The notes beneath the pieces were generated by a model. The model searched no databases. It was not told where the DNA came from and saw only the letters and a list, made by a program, of their open reading frames with translations. A program made the position numbers and the translations under genes. A stretch of 64,000 bases of DNA, from contig MU401524.1 of NCBI GenBank assembly GCA_022579005.1, positions 62,001-126,000 on the forward strand. Direction: 5' to 3'. This document shows, piece by piece, positions 10,431-22,375 of this stretch. The stretch comes from Poronia punctata (lineage: Eukaryota > Ascomycota > Sordariomycetes > Xylariales > Xylariaceae). Within the stretch, counting starts at the first letter, position 1; every line of letters begins with the position of its first letter.

Positions 10431-12495
10431 TTAGGTGCCACCAATTTTGGGGCCGAAACCGTCCGTGTACACCATGCCGGCAACAGCGGCTGAAGTCAAT
10501 GTCGAAATGACACCGGCAATAAGAGACGAAACGGCAAGTTTGGAGACATCACCGCCACGCTGGGGCGCGATCTGCGTCAAGACACCAATCTGTGTTCCGA
10601 GAGAGCCAATATTACCGAACCCCTATAAAAGCTCATATTAGTACCAGCACCGGAAAAGATCAGTTTTGTTGCATCGTCTTGACTTACACAGCAAGCATAT
10701 GTCGCGATGATGGTAGCGCGAGGGCTCAAATCCAGATAGCGGTCCACCGTCGTCAAGCTGTGGAAGGCGGCAAATTCGTTAAAGATAACCTTGGTGGCGA
10801 TGAGCTCGCCCACCTGCAGAAGCTCTTTCTCCGGCACGCCTAGAAGCCAGGCGATGGGGTAGAAGATGTAGCCAAGGATGAATTGCAAGGTCAGCATCGG
10901 GTCGCCCTTGGCATCTACAATGCCCCAGTAGGTACCCCACCACCCGAGGAGACCGTTGACCAGGCCGACAAAGGCAATGATACAAAGCAGCGTCGCCACG
11001 ATCATGCCCGCGATCTTGATACCGAGCCAGGCTCCGTTTGCAAAGGCATGCAGCGGGTTAGCCGCTCTTTCCTCGTCGTCCTCGGGTACGACAACGCGAC
11101 CGGCAGTCAGCGACTCCTCCGTCTCGGGGTATCGCATCTTGGAGATGGCCAGCGAGGCAGGAATGGACATGATACAGGATGAGACGAGCGCCTGGGCGTT
11201 GAGTCCAAAGCCGATGTAGGCGACAAGCACGGAGCCGGCAATGGTAGCGAAACCACACGTCATAACCTGGTGCAGCTCGGCCATGGTGAGATGGGGCACG
11301 AAAGGTTTGATCAACATGGCAGATTCACCCTGGCCGATGAAAGGAGTGGCCGAAGCAACGACGGCCTCTGCACCAGATACGCGCAGGGTCCAGAAGAAAA
11401 AGACGGCAAACTTGCGAATGAACCACTGGATAAGGCCGACATGGAAGAGAAGGGCGACGAGCGCAATGAAGAAGATGATGGGCGGGATGACGCCAACGAA
11501 GAACCAGGGTAGCAAGGGCACCTTATCGTCCGTCAAGAATGTCACTCCGTCGTTGGCGAAGCTAAGAAGGCTACGAGCCAATTCGGAAATGAAGCTGAAG
11601 ATATCGTAACCGGCGTGTGTCCGCAGCACGAAGATGGCGATGACGAACTGGGTGAGCATACCACCTGTGTGGGTGAGGCGGGAGTGTTAGCTCAAATATA
11701 TCGGCAAACACACACATCCATAATCCAGCATCTAGCATCCAACATTCGCGTTCACATACCGATAACAGTGTGCCATGGGATAGCGGAAAACTTCCTCGAA
11801 GTCGCCGTCATAGCAGCCATCATGACAATCAGGCCGAATGTGGCTTTGCCGCGATCGCGTCTGGTATTCGCTTCGGATTCTTCAGCCACAAACGTGCCGA
11901 CGAGGAAGACGGCTACGGTTCCGGCGCCAGCAAGCGGTCGATGCAGATGCTTCGGAATCGCTTCGTAGATTCTGAAGATGGTGTGACGCCATATCAACTT
12001 GGCCGGGTCCATGACGTATTTGACCGGAATGTAGAAGGTGATAAGACGGATCACAATGGCCAGATATACCAGGAAGGGAATCAACCAGTTCCTCTCATGG
12101 GTGACTCCGAACTTGACGAGGCCATACACCCACCAACTACAACACGCGCAACACAGAGCTACATCAGTTCCCGGTCACGTCGACGGGTGTCAGAAGAACA
12201 TAGGCGAGCAGACTCACGCGGTGAAGACGGCGAAGATAGCGACATGGATATAAGGGCGCAACCTGCGATACCACATCCTTCGAAACGCCTTTGACGAACT
12301 CCCATCCTGGTCGCGGGTATTCTGAATATTACCGCTCTCCTCGTCGGTGCCGAGCGACTTCTCGCCGGTCGCATAGTATTTGTCGGGCTTCTCGAAACTC
12401 GGACTCTGCGCCTTGTCGGCATATACGACGTCATTTGCGGTGCTGGAGTTGTAGGCGCCAATGCCATCATGGCCTTTCTCATTCGCGTCCGTCAT
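10431..12495 (-). CDS. Concentrative nucleoside transporter (CNT/SLC28 family)
   Basis: Four exons (12495-12218, 12136-11760, 11664-10688, 10622-10431) with introns of 81, 95 and 65 nt give 607 aa. CNT proteins import nucleosides with H+ or Na+. The first roughly 90 residues are a hydrophilic cytosolic tail. Hydrophobic segments follow, then the CNT core with the Nuc_recep/gate region (FIGQGESAMLIKPF, MTCGFATIAGSVLVAYIGFG). The C-terminal signature CCGFGNIGSLGTQIGVL crosses the last intron. The start is the ATG at 12495, because the frame upstream reaches only a GTG. The donors are GTGAGT, GTATGT and GTAAGT. It is a multi-pass plasma-membrane protein. The ion used and the nucleoside preference cannot be read from sequence. 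The call is firm because the conserved C-terminal motif reassembles exactly on splicing. Confidence 0.92.
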
Positions 12496-15400
12496 TTTCG
12501 CAGGTTTCGGCTGTGGCACACTCTACCACCTTGTCTTCTCAGACGGCTGGCTAGGATAGCTAGCACTCTTTCTCTCTCTACCTCAAGAGCCACGGCCCCG
12601 ACTTAAATCTCGTCGGAGAAGGACGGACAAAGATAGAAAGAACAAAGAGGAGTGAGTCCAGAAGGACCGCGACCAAGTAAATCGCTGAGAGATTCGGCCG
12701 GTGAGGGGCTAGAAGATCTCTCTGTTTCTGCTGCGCACCCGGTCGGGAGACGGATACAGGTGATACATATATCAATTATTCGTGTGCGATTTGCCAAGGC
12801 TTCACTCTACCCACCACGGCTTCTGAGCGAGGCCCTGACCAGGGGAGACGGACATGGGGGACACTCAAGCCTGCAAGTGCTCAACCGGACTGTTATCTGG
12901 TACTGGCATTTGGCGGCGCCTGCTTGATTTGGTTTTCGACCAATGCCCATCTTCCTTTATTTCGCCGCTGCAATCTTGCTAATCTCTGAGTGGGTCGCAG
13001 GCTGAGGGTGATCATATCGTTTTAGTTGGTCTGGAGAGAAGAGACCAGGCGGCGCTAGTGGGGGAGATGCCTTCTGGAAGAGGAAGGACCTTGTCCTACA
13101 CACCAGGATATCGACTGCCAATGACTGCCAATGACTGGACGATGAGAGATGTGTGGGGTCGATACGCCACCAAAAATCCGAGGACCGACCCAGAAGAGCA
13201 TAGTTGCCCAGCGCGGTATAGTGCCGCCCTTTTTTCGAACTGATAAAGTACCTACTCGTATGCTCCAGCCTGGAACCACCTACAAAGGCACCTTAACCTA
13301 CAATATCTACTTTTAGGTACCTACTCCAGACGAGAGGCACAGCCAAGGGTCAGTTAGATTCTGCCACATCGCATCAGTCGCTATCTCCCGTTTATGCTTC
13401 TTTATGGATTGAGTCTAAGCAGACCAAAAGACGCCAGGCGCACACTATTTAATCTTTGTAAGTGCTTATTCCAAGGTCATCCTCGATCTGACGCTTCAAA
13501 GCTGGAGTGCCGTAAACTCTATCTAGACTTGATTTAAAGATAGCCGATAATCAACTTTTTAGGCCAATTAATTAGATACTTCTTTTATATTCGTGACTCG
13601 CATTGGACCGCCCAGCCCGTGCCCCCGTGCCGTGAAGAGAAAAATCATCGCCAACGGCGGGATCTGAGTGGTCAACCTGTACCCAGTTGGATCCGGGTCT
13701 AACCATCCCTCGATCCAGCACGAATCACAAGTCTCGGTCAAAATCTTCAATTGGTACTAGTTTATCGGCCGGAGCACAGGGATCCTGTGGATTGTTGGTC
13801 TCCAAATTGCTGCGACCTTCTCTTCGGTAAAATGTCAGCTGCTGCAACTGCTGCAACTGCGCAAGCCTTGAGCAACTAAAACCGCCAAGCGAACCCTATG
13901 TTACGCCGTCCAGTCCTCGCGGAACAATTCCAGAACAAATCAGCTCAATCACAGGTTTATGCACCCCATTGATTAGCGACGTTACCGTACAGACGGAGCT
14001 TATCTTGGATATACCTACATTTATATATCCCCAAAACATGGATGGAACGGCATTGCCTCGATATGCTATGCATGACTTTCGCAACAAATTGCGGCGGCGA
14101 TGAGGGCTGGTTACACGAGCAAAACAAATTCGCCTTGTTCAAATGTAACCTCTTGCTGATCCGAGTGGCCGAACAAGATGATCTTGTTCCCTCTTGTGCC
14201 TGCGTTGTGCCAAGCCATCGACTCCGCTCGCTCGTTCCTCTCCTCTTCTTGTGTTTTATTTCAACGATAACGTCTGCCAAGTCTACAGGGATCACACATA
14301 TCCTTCGAGCGATACAATAACACGTTGTATGTAGGTAATTACCCCAGACGCTTCCCACAGACATTACAAAGTGCGGTCCGATAGTGAACTGGGGACTGGG
14401 GCACGGACTGCGACCCTACCAGAATGCGAGATCTCTCCGCATTCCGCATGGAGCTCGTGTGTCCCTTGTCATTCTCAGCTCTGTGCTCCTCGCGGTCGCC
14501 ACCAACGGATAACACCGTTACATGTTTCAGATTGTCTTATCAACTATAGGACTATAAAGGTAGGCAGGCCTCTTCCAGGCTTCCTGTCATGTCAGGCCAG
14601 GCTATTTAAGAAGTTGGTTATCAGTCCGATGATGACTGCGGGTCAGGGCAATACGGGGAAGACCGCTTACACCGATGAAGCCAGGTTGATTGGTTGGTTT
14701 TTATCAGCTTACCGGTGCGGCCGGACTGCCCAAAATCAACACTAGCCTCTCACCACTTATTCAGCAGTGAATTTGATGTAGGCCGTTATCAAACCTGGCA
14801 GTGTGTAAGTTTTCTCTTCGCCCAGAATATCCAAACCAAACTAAACCCTCTTGTTGTCGGTGTCTAGAATACACGTGTATTATCTTAGCACTTCGTTTGA
14901 GGGTGTGTGAATCACAAATAATAAAAACGCGTTGGCGCTAGACTAACACTCGGGACCTTATCGTCTTGTTATTCTCACCCATCCCGTCTTACCACCCCTG
15001 CCTCAAATTAGATTGTCGTCCGCTTCTATCTAGCACCATGCGCGTCCCCAAAACCAGTCTAATCTAGGCATATGTGCCTCGGGCTTGTGAAGACCAAACC
15101 TCATCTTTTCAGTAGAAAGTCACTCGACGGTTTTATTTGAACAAGCGTTGCACGTGCCAAACTAACAAGCGATGTTGGATGGGAAGATGTCCAGGAATAC
15201 AGGACATAGGTAACTAACCAAGCATGTTTTATCCTGTTTAACAGTTTGCTCCAGATATCACGAGTGACTATAGCTCGTATCACAGGCACCTAACCTTACT
15301 CGCTTTGCTGTATACACAAGTAGAGCCGTAACTTGACACTCAAGCGGCTCAACCAAACATCACCTCTTACTCAAGAGGTATGGGATAACAAACATCAAAA

Positions 15401-15610
15401 ACACTGTTGTTAACAACTAAGCCGCCAACATATTACCATAAAAAATGTTTTTTTTTAAAACTATTCCGTCTTTGCCATCACTTCCTACCAAATGCCATGC
15501 CGAGATCTTCAGGGGAGAGAGGCGTCGCGTTTGTCTTCGAGGCTTGGCTTATTCCGGCTTTCTAGATCATATAATATTCCCTGGAGGCGACCGAGGAACA
15601 AAACGGTTTG

Positions 15611-15670
15611 TACGTAATGTTTGAATGAATCACATGTATGTACGTAATGTTTGAATGAATCACATGTATG
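15611..15670 (+). repeat. Two tandem copies of a 30 bp unit
   Basis: The unit at 15611-15640 is repeated exactly at 15641-15670 (it begins TACGTAATGTTTGAATGAAT). It lies in the gene desert. Confidence 0.97.
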
Positions 15671-17130
15671 TAGGTTAGGTCTTGGTCCGTTGGCAAGCGA
15701 TGGGGTCCTATGCTACTCGTAGGTGATGCATGATGCGCGTATTGCGGTGTTGGCCGGTAGGATAGAGTAAATACTAGCTTAAGCCACATTGCTTTTTCTA
15801 CCTACATAGGTAATTACTCATACATGTACTCCATCGTGTGGCTGTTCATATGGCTGCGCTAGTAGGTACAGATCCTCGGGTACTCCCGTTATGTAAAGGG
15901 GGCAAATAAGGTTCCGGACACGGGCCCGGCGAGACCGTTTTCTCATGCCTATAACGGGCTCTACACCACGTGATCTATTCGTAGTTGATGATGATGATGA
16001 TGATGACTTCGAGCTTTGCTTCGATCCTTTTATTCAGGTAATATGTATGTAGGTTTGGTTGGCATCTACTTTGCTGACAAGATACGTATTCTGCCCCAAA
16101 TTCTCCAATATAGGGGATTATCCGAGGATTGTCTTGTACTCCAGGTACAATATAGGCCCTTGCGATGGTATACCTGGCTACCAGGAACAAGAACCTCAAT
16201 GTATATGTCTGGGAGATACTTAGACAAAGATGGATGTTGAATCTCTATGGTCGGCATAACTTATAGACGAAGTGGGGTGACAGTAGGCTGCCCCTTCTGT
16301 GTAAGTCATGTTCTTTGAGGTATGTATTGTGACAATAGAGATGTAAGCCCATGAATAACATTGTTACGAAATATAGGCCGTCTGCAAATACTTACAGAAG
16401 GCGACAGACTCTGGATTGCAATCGGCGGACACTATAGTAGGGCTTCTTATGTATAATTCCCATTACCCCTATTGAGCTCTAGGTGTTGGGAAGAGTTGCA
16501 TTGTCGAATGGTATAGCATAGGTCAAGATGTTGTTAGTATGATACACTATAGTTGATAAATGGCATACCCAGAAAATAGGGTTCCTCTGCCTACTTCATT
16601 GTCACTGGCTATGTAGAATTAAAAGGGGCCTTGGGAGGTTGTACTTATGTTGTGTACCTAAGATGTAAGGCTGAATGAGATGTGAGCCATTTGACAAAAC
16701 GTGTGCTTCCACCTCAGTGAGTAGCAACAAGGCCTGAATACGGAACGACCTGCAATAACATCCATAGGCTTGCCTATCCTTTTATTGTTCGTTTCGTCTG
16801 ATCATTAGATAGCAGGGAAAATAAGGCGCTAACGAATCTGTCCCATTGAAAAACCATACTGTCAATAACAAGTGCCTGCCTGCTATTCAGATGGCCTCAA
16901 TGCAATATTTGCTGCTCAGTGCTCTCAAGCATTGAGAGCTGCCTGTTTCTATTTTCCCATCACACAAATGGCCATTGTCTGCTTGCTTTGGTAACAATGC
17001 TTGTGTTGCATCTCCAGACGATGACTGGTGAGTATAAATACGTCCCTCAAGTCGGAACATGTTAACTCTCCTTTCTGTTCCCCTATACAACAGAATCGCC
17101 GATTATTCCACCACACTACAGAGAGACAAA

Positions 17131-17140
17131 TATATAAAGA
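17131..17140 (+). promoter_or_regulatory. TATA-like element upstream of the 17290 gene
   Basis: TATATAAAG lies about 160 bp before the ATG, with another TATAAATA at 17043-17050. The leader just before the ATG is A- and C-rich (CCAAAAAAAACCCCCC), a layout common in regulated fungal promoters. The transcription start is inferred, not seen. Confidence 0.45.
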
Positions 17141-17289
17141 CCACACACACGATTTGACACTGTTTGCCTGATAGCCCCAAGATATCACATACACTTCTTC
17201 ATCTGTTCGATCATCCGCGCCACAGTCAGGAATTATTCAGTGCGACCAACCTTTACATCGACCAAAAAAAACCCCCCAAAAATAACAAG

Positions 17290-18194
17290 ATGCCTCTCTT
17301 CGGATTTCTGTCACGGCAAACGTCGCCTGACGTTCTAGTGAAGCCAATCAATTATACCGCCGACTCCAAAAAGCCCCTGTCTATGAAAAGACGGGCATCG
17401 CGCTTCTTCTTGGGCGGTTCACACGCCACAAAGAAATTCAGAGGAGACAAGAGCACAATACTGCAACAATTCGATAGTTCTCCGCCGCTTCCTATCGGCC
17501 AATCATCCGCCCCTTTTGAAGTGCGGGCTCGTGTTGAGGTCCTTGATGACGACAACGACTACGGCTTCAATGCTGTAGGAGAAGAAGACGAAGAGGAGGT
17601 TTTCTTGACAAAAGAAGACTACACCAACAATGACGACGAGGCAGTAGTGATACAATTTGGAGATGCCTCAGACAACGAACATTACGCAAACATGGGGTGC
17701 TTGTCGCCATCTACTTTCGAAGAAGACTGGGACGATATGTGCTACTCGTTGCCAATCGGAGAAAGCATGGACAGCCAAAATGACGACCTCGACTCCTGGA
17801 CCTTTATGGAGCCAGAAGACGAGCGCTCAATTGCCTCCATACTTCTCGACCTCCCGACGATCCCCCTTGGAAGCTTTGAGAGCAGGGAATCATCCCCTCT
17901 GTTCGACAATGACTTTGACCAGCTCCCTTCCTCGCCGACAACGAACCCCGGCCTCTCAACCCGGACAAGTTCTACCACTTCTCTGCCACGATACCATGGT
18001 CCTCGCCGCCGCTTCGAGAGTCCATTGACTCCTCGGAATCGGGCTTTCAGTCCCAAGGTCTTCATGCCCCCGCCAATGGATGAGGACTGGGGCAGCAATT
18101 CAGCTGTCTTTGACAACTACGGCAAGGTAAGCGCCCTGTCAACCTGAGTCTCCTGCTAGAAATTGTTACTAACACTATCACAAAGGACTATTAG
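17290..18194 (+). CDS. Hypothetical acidic protein with CDK-type Ser/Thr-Pro sites
   Basis: Family not recognised. The ATG at 17290 (context AACAAGATGCC) is preferred over an in-frame ATG at 17164, which lies in the leader. Likely exons are 17290-18126 and 18186-18194. The short intron has donor GTAAGC, branch TTACTAAC and acceptor AAAG, giving 281 aa ending GKDY. Read through unspliced, it would end at 18147 with 285 aa. The N-terminus is basic (MKRRASRFF). The middle is very acidic (EEDEEEVF, NNDDEAV). The C-terminal part is Ser/Pro-rich with several SP/TP sites, including SPLTPR and FSPKVF, that could be cyclin-dependent kinase targets. No membrane segment or signal peptide is evident. The codon pattern and splice sites suggest a real, possibly regulated gene. 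Confidence 0.72.
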
Positions 18195-19201
18195 GGGAAA
18201 CAAGCGATAGCATTGCTCTTTAAGCATAGAGTGCACATATTGCTAGGGGAAACGTGGGCAGGTGGTCGTGTACATCGGACATGGGAAGGGGCGCTATAAC
18301 ATAAGGTAGAACATGGGTTTCCCTCACGGGCTTACAAGGAAGGAGTCTGGAGCTATACGGAAACGATGAGCAGGAACGACCTGGGGTCCTGGAGTACATA
18401 TTGTCTCTTTCCCTCCCAGCCGCATCTTTACATACCTAGGATATCTAGCTCAGGCATCCGCAGGGATAATATGATGGCCGGGAGGGCATAATGGTAGTAA
18501 TAATACATATCGCTGACTCCTACGGCCACGATCTTGACACAAACACTGCTTGTTGTCTAGGTACATACTGTCATTGGTAAAGTAGACAGCCCCTAGTAGT
18601 TTTCAAAATGCCTCGCTGGGGAGTAAGTGCCTAGTAAAGCAACCTAAGTTGTGCCCGCCGTAACACCCGCTCTCCTGAATCATACCAGCGCAAGTGACTA
18701 GGTAGCATACCTAGATAAGTACATACACGAAGCATCTTCTTGAAGTTGTCATTAACCAGTGATATAAACCACCAAAGAAATTAATCCATACCAGGCTGCC
18801 CCACAGAGGACGTGATGTCAAATAACACACATGACCCCCAAAAGTACATGTATGTATGACTCTGTGACAAACAAGTTGCAGTTTCACAAATGAATCACAG
18901 CGTAACACACAAACTTGACCAAAAACGTGTGAGACGAACAATTATGACTACGCTCGCACCACCTCTAAGTGAACATAAGAATATATGACGTGTATTATAT
19001 ATATATAAACACCTACATCATCAGCTTCTAGGCAATTCCAAGATGTTGATACTTACCTGACAACTGATACCGGTAGATCCCCTCTACCAACCACCTACCC
19101 TCAATATCATAAAATATAGGTACAATATAGACATACATAACTTTGAAAAGTAAAGTAATCACACATACCTATCCCGCCCTCCACCACCCCTTAAGAAAGA
19201 A
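18195..19201. other. Intergenic
   Basis: No gene seen. It contains the 3' flank of the 17290 gene and AT-rich runs near 18990. Confidence 0.55.
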
Positions 19202-19669
19202 ATGCCATCCCCCGACCCCGAGCAGCGTCTTCCCCTACGCTACTGGTTCATAACAGGAGGCATCGGACCGCCTCCCAAAACCTTAGTCTTTATACAAATG
19301 GCTTTAGACCGTAAAGCCGCCCACCGAGAAGAGGTAGCGTACAAAGCTGCTAAGAAGGCCGGGAATGGCAAGGTCGAAGAAGGTACGCGGAAGAAGCCCT
19401 GTCGACGGGAGTTGAGGCGGTTATATGGCCCTGCCGGTGTCGCCCGGGGCCGGCCGTGGGGTTCCCGTAGTGATGAGGGAGGATGTGGTGAGGAAGATCG
19501 GGACGATGGAGATGGAAACAGTGGAGATGGAGACGATGGAGAGGGAAACGACGGAGAGGGACAAGACGACGGGAAAGACCACGATAACAGCGGAGCGGAG
19601 GGACGCGAGAACCGTGGTGACGACAATAGTAACGCTGACGGTGGTCCTGGAGAGGAAGACAAAAGATAA
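19202..19669 (+). CDS. Possible small hypothetical protein with low-complexity acidic tail
   Basis: Open frame of 155 aa with an ATG after a purine-rich leader (AAGAAAGAAATGCC). The first 60 residues have ordinary composition (RYWFITGGIGPPPKTLVFIQ, then a charged helix-like stretch). The rest is Gly/Asp/Glu/Asn-rich and encoded by a degenerate GGAGAT/GGAGAC repeat. A 225-codon frame opposite is also open because of the repeat. I recognise no family. The N-terminal block favours the plus-strand reading, but a non-coding repeat tract is possible. Confidence 0.4.
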   Translation: MPSPDPEQRLPLRYWFITGGIGPPPKTLVFIQMALDRKAAHREEVAYKAAKKAGNGKVEEGTRKKPCRRELRRLYGPAGVARGRPWGSRSDEGGCGEEDRDDGDGNSGDGDDGEGNDGEGQDDGKDHDNSGAEGRENRGDDNSNADGGPGEEDKR

Positions 19670-20673
19670 ACAAGATCAAGCCAACAAGACGGACGACCAA
19701 GGACAGGACACTGAGGACGGATTAAAACAGGATGGCGCATAGATGTATGAATATGCTCAGTCGTTCTAAACGCCTGACCACAACTCACAAGAAGACGACC
19801 CCTAGATCCTAAATTAGGAGCATATAATGAGAAATGTGGAATAGGGCGAATAGGGGTCAACGCATGCTCTGCTGATACCACCAGGTGGGCCTGGTATATC
19901 CATGGATACTGCGACAAAACATTTCATCTGAGTCTCGGGAACGCCCCTTTTTATTCACTCGTCCTGGTCTTAAAACAAACAAACACAATTCAGGTCCGGC
20001 AACAAGATATATACAGTGCACTCCGCCTCATGGCCCACTCAGGCTGGCCGGCAGGCAGGCTTGCTTGATTCCGCTACCTTTCCCAGAAAGAAGTCGGGAC
20101 AGCCAAGGATATTAGTCGGGTTGCATTATCTCCTGCTTGACAAAGCTGACTGGCCTTTTCTAAGGGATATTTTACCCTGACCAGGTAGCGGGTCCCAGAC
20201 CTGGACAGATAGTAGGACGGGGGCCTCGTGTGTCATGGCGGATCCCATCCCTATCGCGAAAAGAAATAAAACGCCAAACCCCGTGTACCCATGACACCGC
20301 ATGCCAAATACAGCTCAAACCAGACGGCACAGTAATTCAGAAAGCTGAAAGGGCAACCACATATTGCCTTGACGAAAAACGCAAAAACATGAAACCACCA
20401 TACCTGGACCACAACCCCACAGGCCCCCTCGCAATGCAAACCTAGGATGTGGCAAGAGGCATCTTCATGAGACCATGACAATGCCGACGAGAAGAATGAT
20501 AGCCAGGTGTCGAACGTTGAAAACGTCATGCAAATTATCGTTATGCCATCCCATCCAATCGGAATTTGGGTATTTTAGCACGCTCAACAACCTCGCTCGT
20601 AGTGATACTGCAGAAAAGAATCGAGCACACCGACCACGACCTAGTCTAGACCATGGAATATATCATGTTTCTT
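19670..20673. other. Intergenic, convergent gene ends
   Basis: Contains the 3' flanks of the 19202 frame and the cyclin gene. Nothing else is supported. Confidence 0.5.
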
Positions 20674-22375
20674 TTATGGACTCTGAGGAGTAATGTCGTC
20701 CAACGACAGATGGATGTCCGTGATACCGAAAAGGTGAGCGCAGCGCTTAGCCCATTCACGAGTGACGAGAGAAGCTACCGGCCGTCAGCACAAGAAAAAT
20801 ACGCAATGGTCAACAAATCTCTCTCACCTTTCAAGAACTTTTTGCTGGCATACTTCTTATAGAAGGCCTCGTGGATAACAGGACGAGCAAGATAGTCGAC
20901 CATGAGCTCGAAGACGGGCGCAATCTCGTCCTCGGTATATCCAGCGTAGTATGCTAGAGTCTCATCCTAATTTATCTTGTTAGCACACCTCATCATCACC
21001 ATTGGCATGACATAGGTTCGCTTACCCATTCTCCCCGGTCAAAGATCAGCCGTGCGAGGTACATGGCAGCGGCAGCAATATGGCTGGGACGGTATGCCAT
21101 AAAGCGATAGTCGAGGAGGCTAATCTCCATCAGATACTTGCCGATCGTTCGGGTCTGGATATCATAGTTGTCCGCCTTCGAGATGCGACGAAGAAAGTTC
21201 ATGGGATTGGGATAGCTAAGATCATAGTCCAAAGCGCCGAGGATGAAACGCTCGGCACTCAGAATCTCGTCCTCAGAAAAGCCGTCGTCGGCAACGTGCC
21301 TGAAGTTAGCGACGTGGGGTGAGAGGACCTCTTCGTATTTGGACGCGATGAACATGGCAGTAATGCCCACCAACTGTAGACGATCGAGTTGAACAACCTT
21401 CTTTGACAGGAACCGATCAATGATATTGATTGCCAGAAAAAGGGTCTCAGGAAGGAGGTGAAAACGAGTGTGGACCTCAATTAGCCAGTCGATGAGGATG
21501 CCTCGTGTGCGCCAGGCGATATCGTCTTGATGGGACATGTACTGGGGGTTAGGAATCGACTTGCACTCGAGGTCGCGAAGGTACTCGAAGATTTCGTGGG
21601 CGTACTCGGCTGCCATTACGGGATCGTCAAGATCGTCCGAGTCCAGATCCTTGACGTCGGCCGGAAACTGGTGTCCGAGTAGGTTGGTCTGCACCGGGGG
21701 CTCCTCCTTCTCAACCTTCTTCTCCAACCCCTTCTCAAGCTTGGGAATTTTCGACCCAGCGCGTTCATGTTTCTTCGGTTCATTCTCCGAAGTGTGCACT
21801 CTTTTCCGAATAGGTTCGATCTCTTCTGCCAGTACCTCTGCCTTGACGGTAGATGTCGTCGCCACCGACGCAATCTTCCTCTTCTGAGAGGTAGCGCCAA
21901 TTGCACCCGCACCAGATCCAGTCCGCTTCACCTCTGTCTTCTTGGTCTCTTTGGCACCGAGAACAGTCCGCGTAGCAGCAGGTCTGGTCGTGTTCTTCTG
22001 CACCCCGGTGGGCTGGGCAGCCTTTGAGACGAGGCCAACCTTGGCAGTCTTCTTTCCTTCGGCAGCTTCGGCCTTGCCTACATTACTAACATCGCCAAGA
22101 GCAGCACGTCTTCTGTGACCAGCAGGATTGGTGTTGACGGCCGATCTTTTAGATTGGAGAGGCTGTTTTGTGGCTTGAGCAACGTCGACCTCGAGCGCTG
22201 CAGCTTTGGCACGCGTCAGACGCGTAGAATTGGTATTCTCGTCATTTTCGTTAGACGCAATGCGTGTTCGTGCGGTACGACCCTACATAGATAGGAATGT
22301 CAGTTCACATATATACGACAGTTTGGCAGGGACATGTTATGGGAGACAAGGATATCAACTTACAGCAGGAGGCAT
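20674..22375 (-). CDS. Mitotic B-type cyclin
   Basis: Four exons (22375-22364, 22282-21026, 20966-20828, 20774-20674) and introns of 81, 59 and 53 nt give 502 aa. The first exon has only four codons (MPPA) before a GTAAGT donor. B-type cyclins activate CDK1 at G2/M and are destroyed by the APC. A canonical destruction box, RAALGDVSN, lies at 63-71. A long Lys/Ala/Thr-rich N-terminal region follows. The cyclin N box begins near TRGILIDWLIEVHTRFHLL with the conserved KYEEVLSP, and the C-terminal cyclin fold runs through LLDYRFMAYRPSHIAAAAMYLAR. The end, KKFLKASLVTREWAKRCAHL, appears only after removing both downstream introns. This corresponds to Aspergillus NimE / yeast Clb / fission-yeast Cdc13. 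It is divergent from uL2m at 24276. Confidence 0.95.

Larger units (their letters stand above)
12496..17289. other. Gene desert, 4.8 kb
   Basis: No convincing gene on either strand; all frames are short and of random composition. The region is AT-rich in places and scattered with TACCTA/TAGGTA and TACTCGTA motifs. It contains a 30 bp tandem duplication at 15611-15670 and, at the right end, the TATA-type promoter of the gene at 17290. An unrecognised ncRNA cannot be excluded. Confidence 0.5.

Noticed and set aside
19240..19917. 225-codon minus-strand frame rich in Ser/Pro
   Set aside because: Open because of the GGAGAT-type repeat on the other strand. The composition is low-complexity with no family match.
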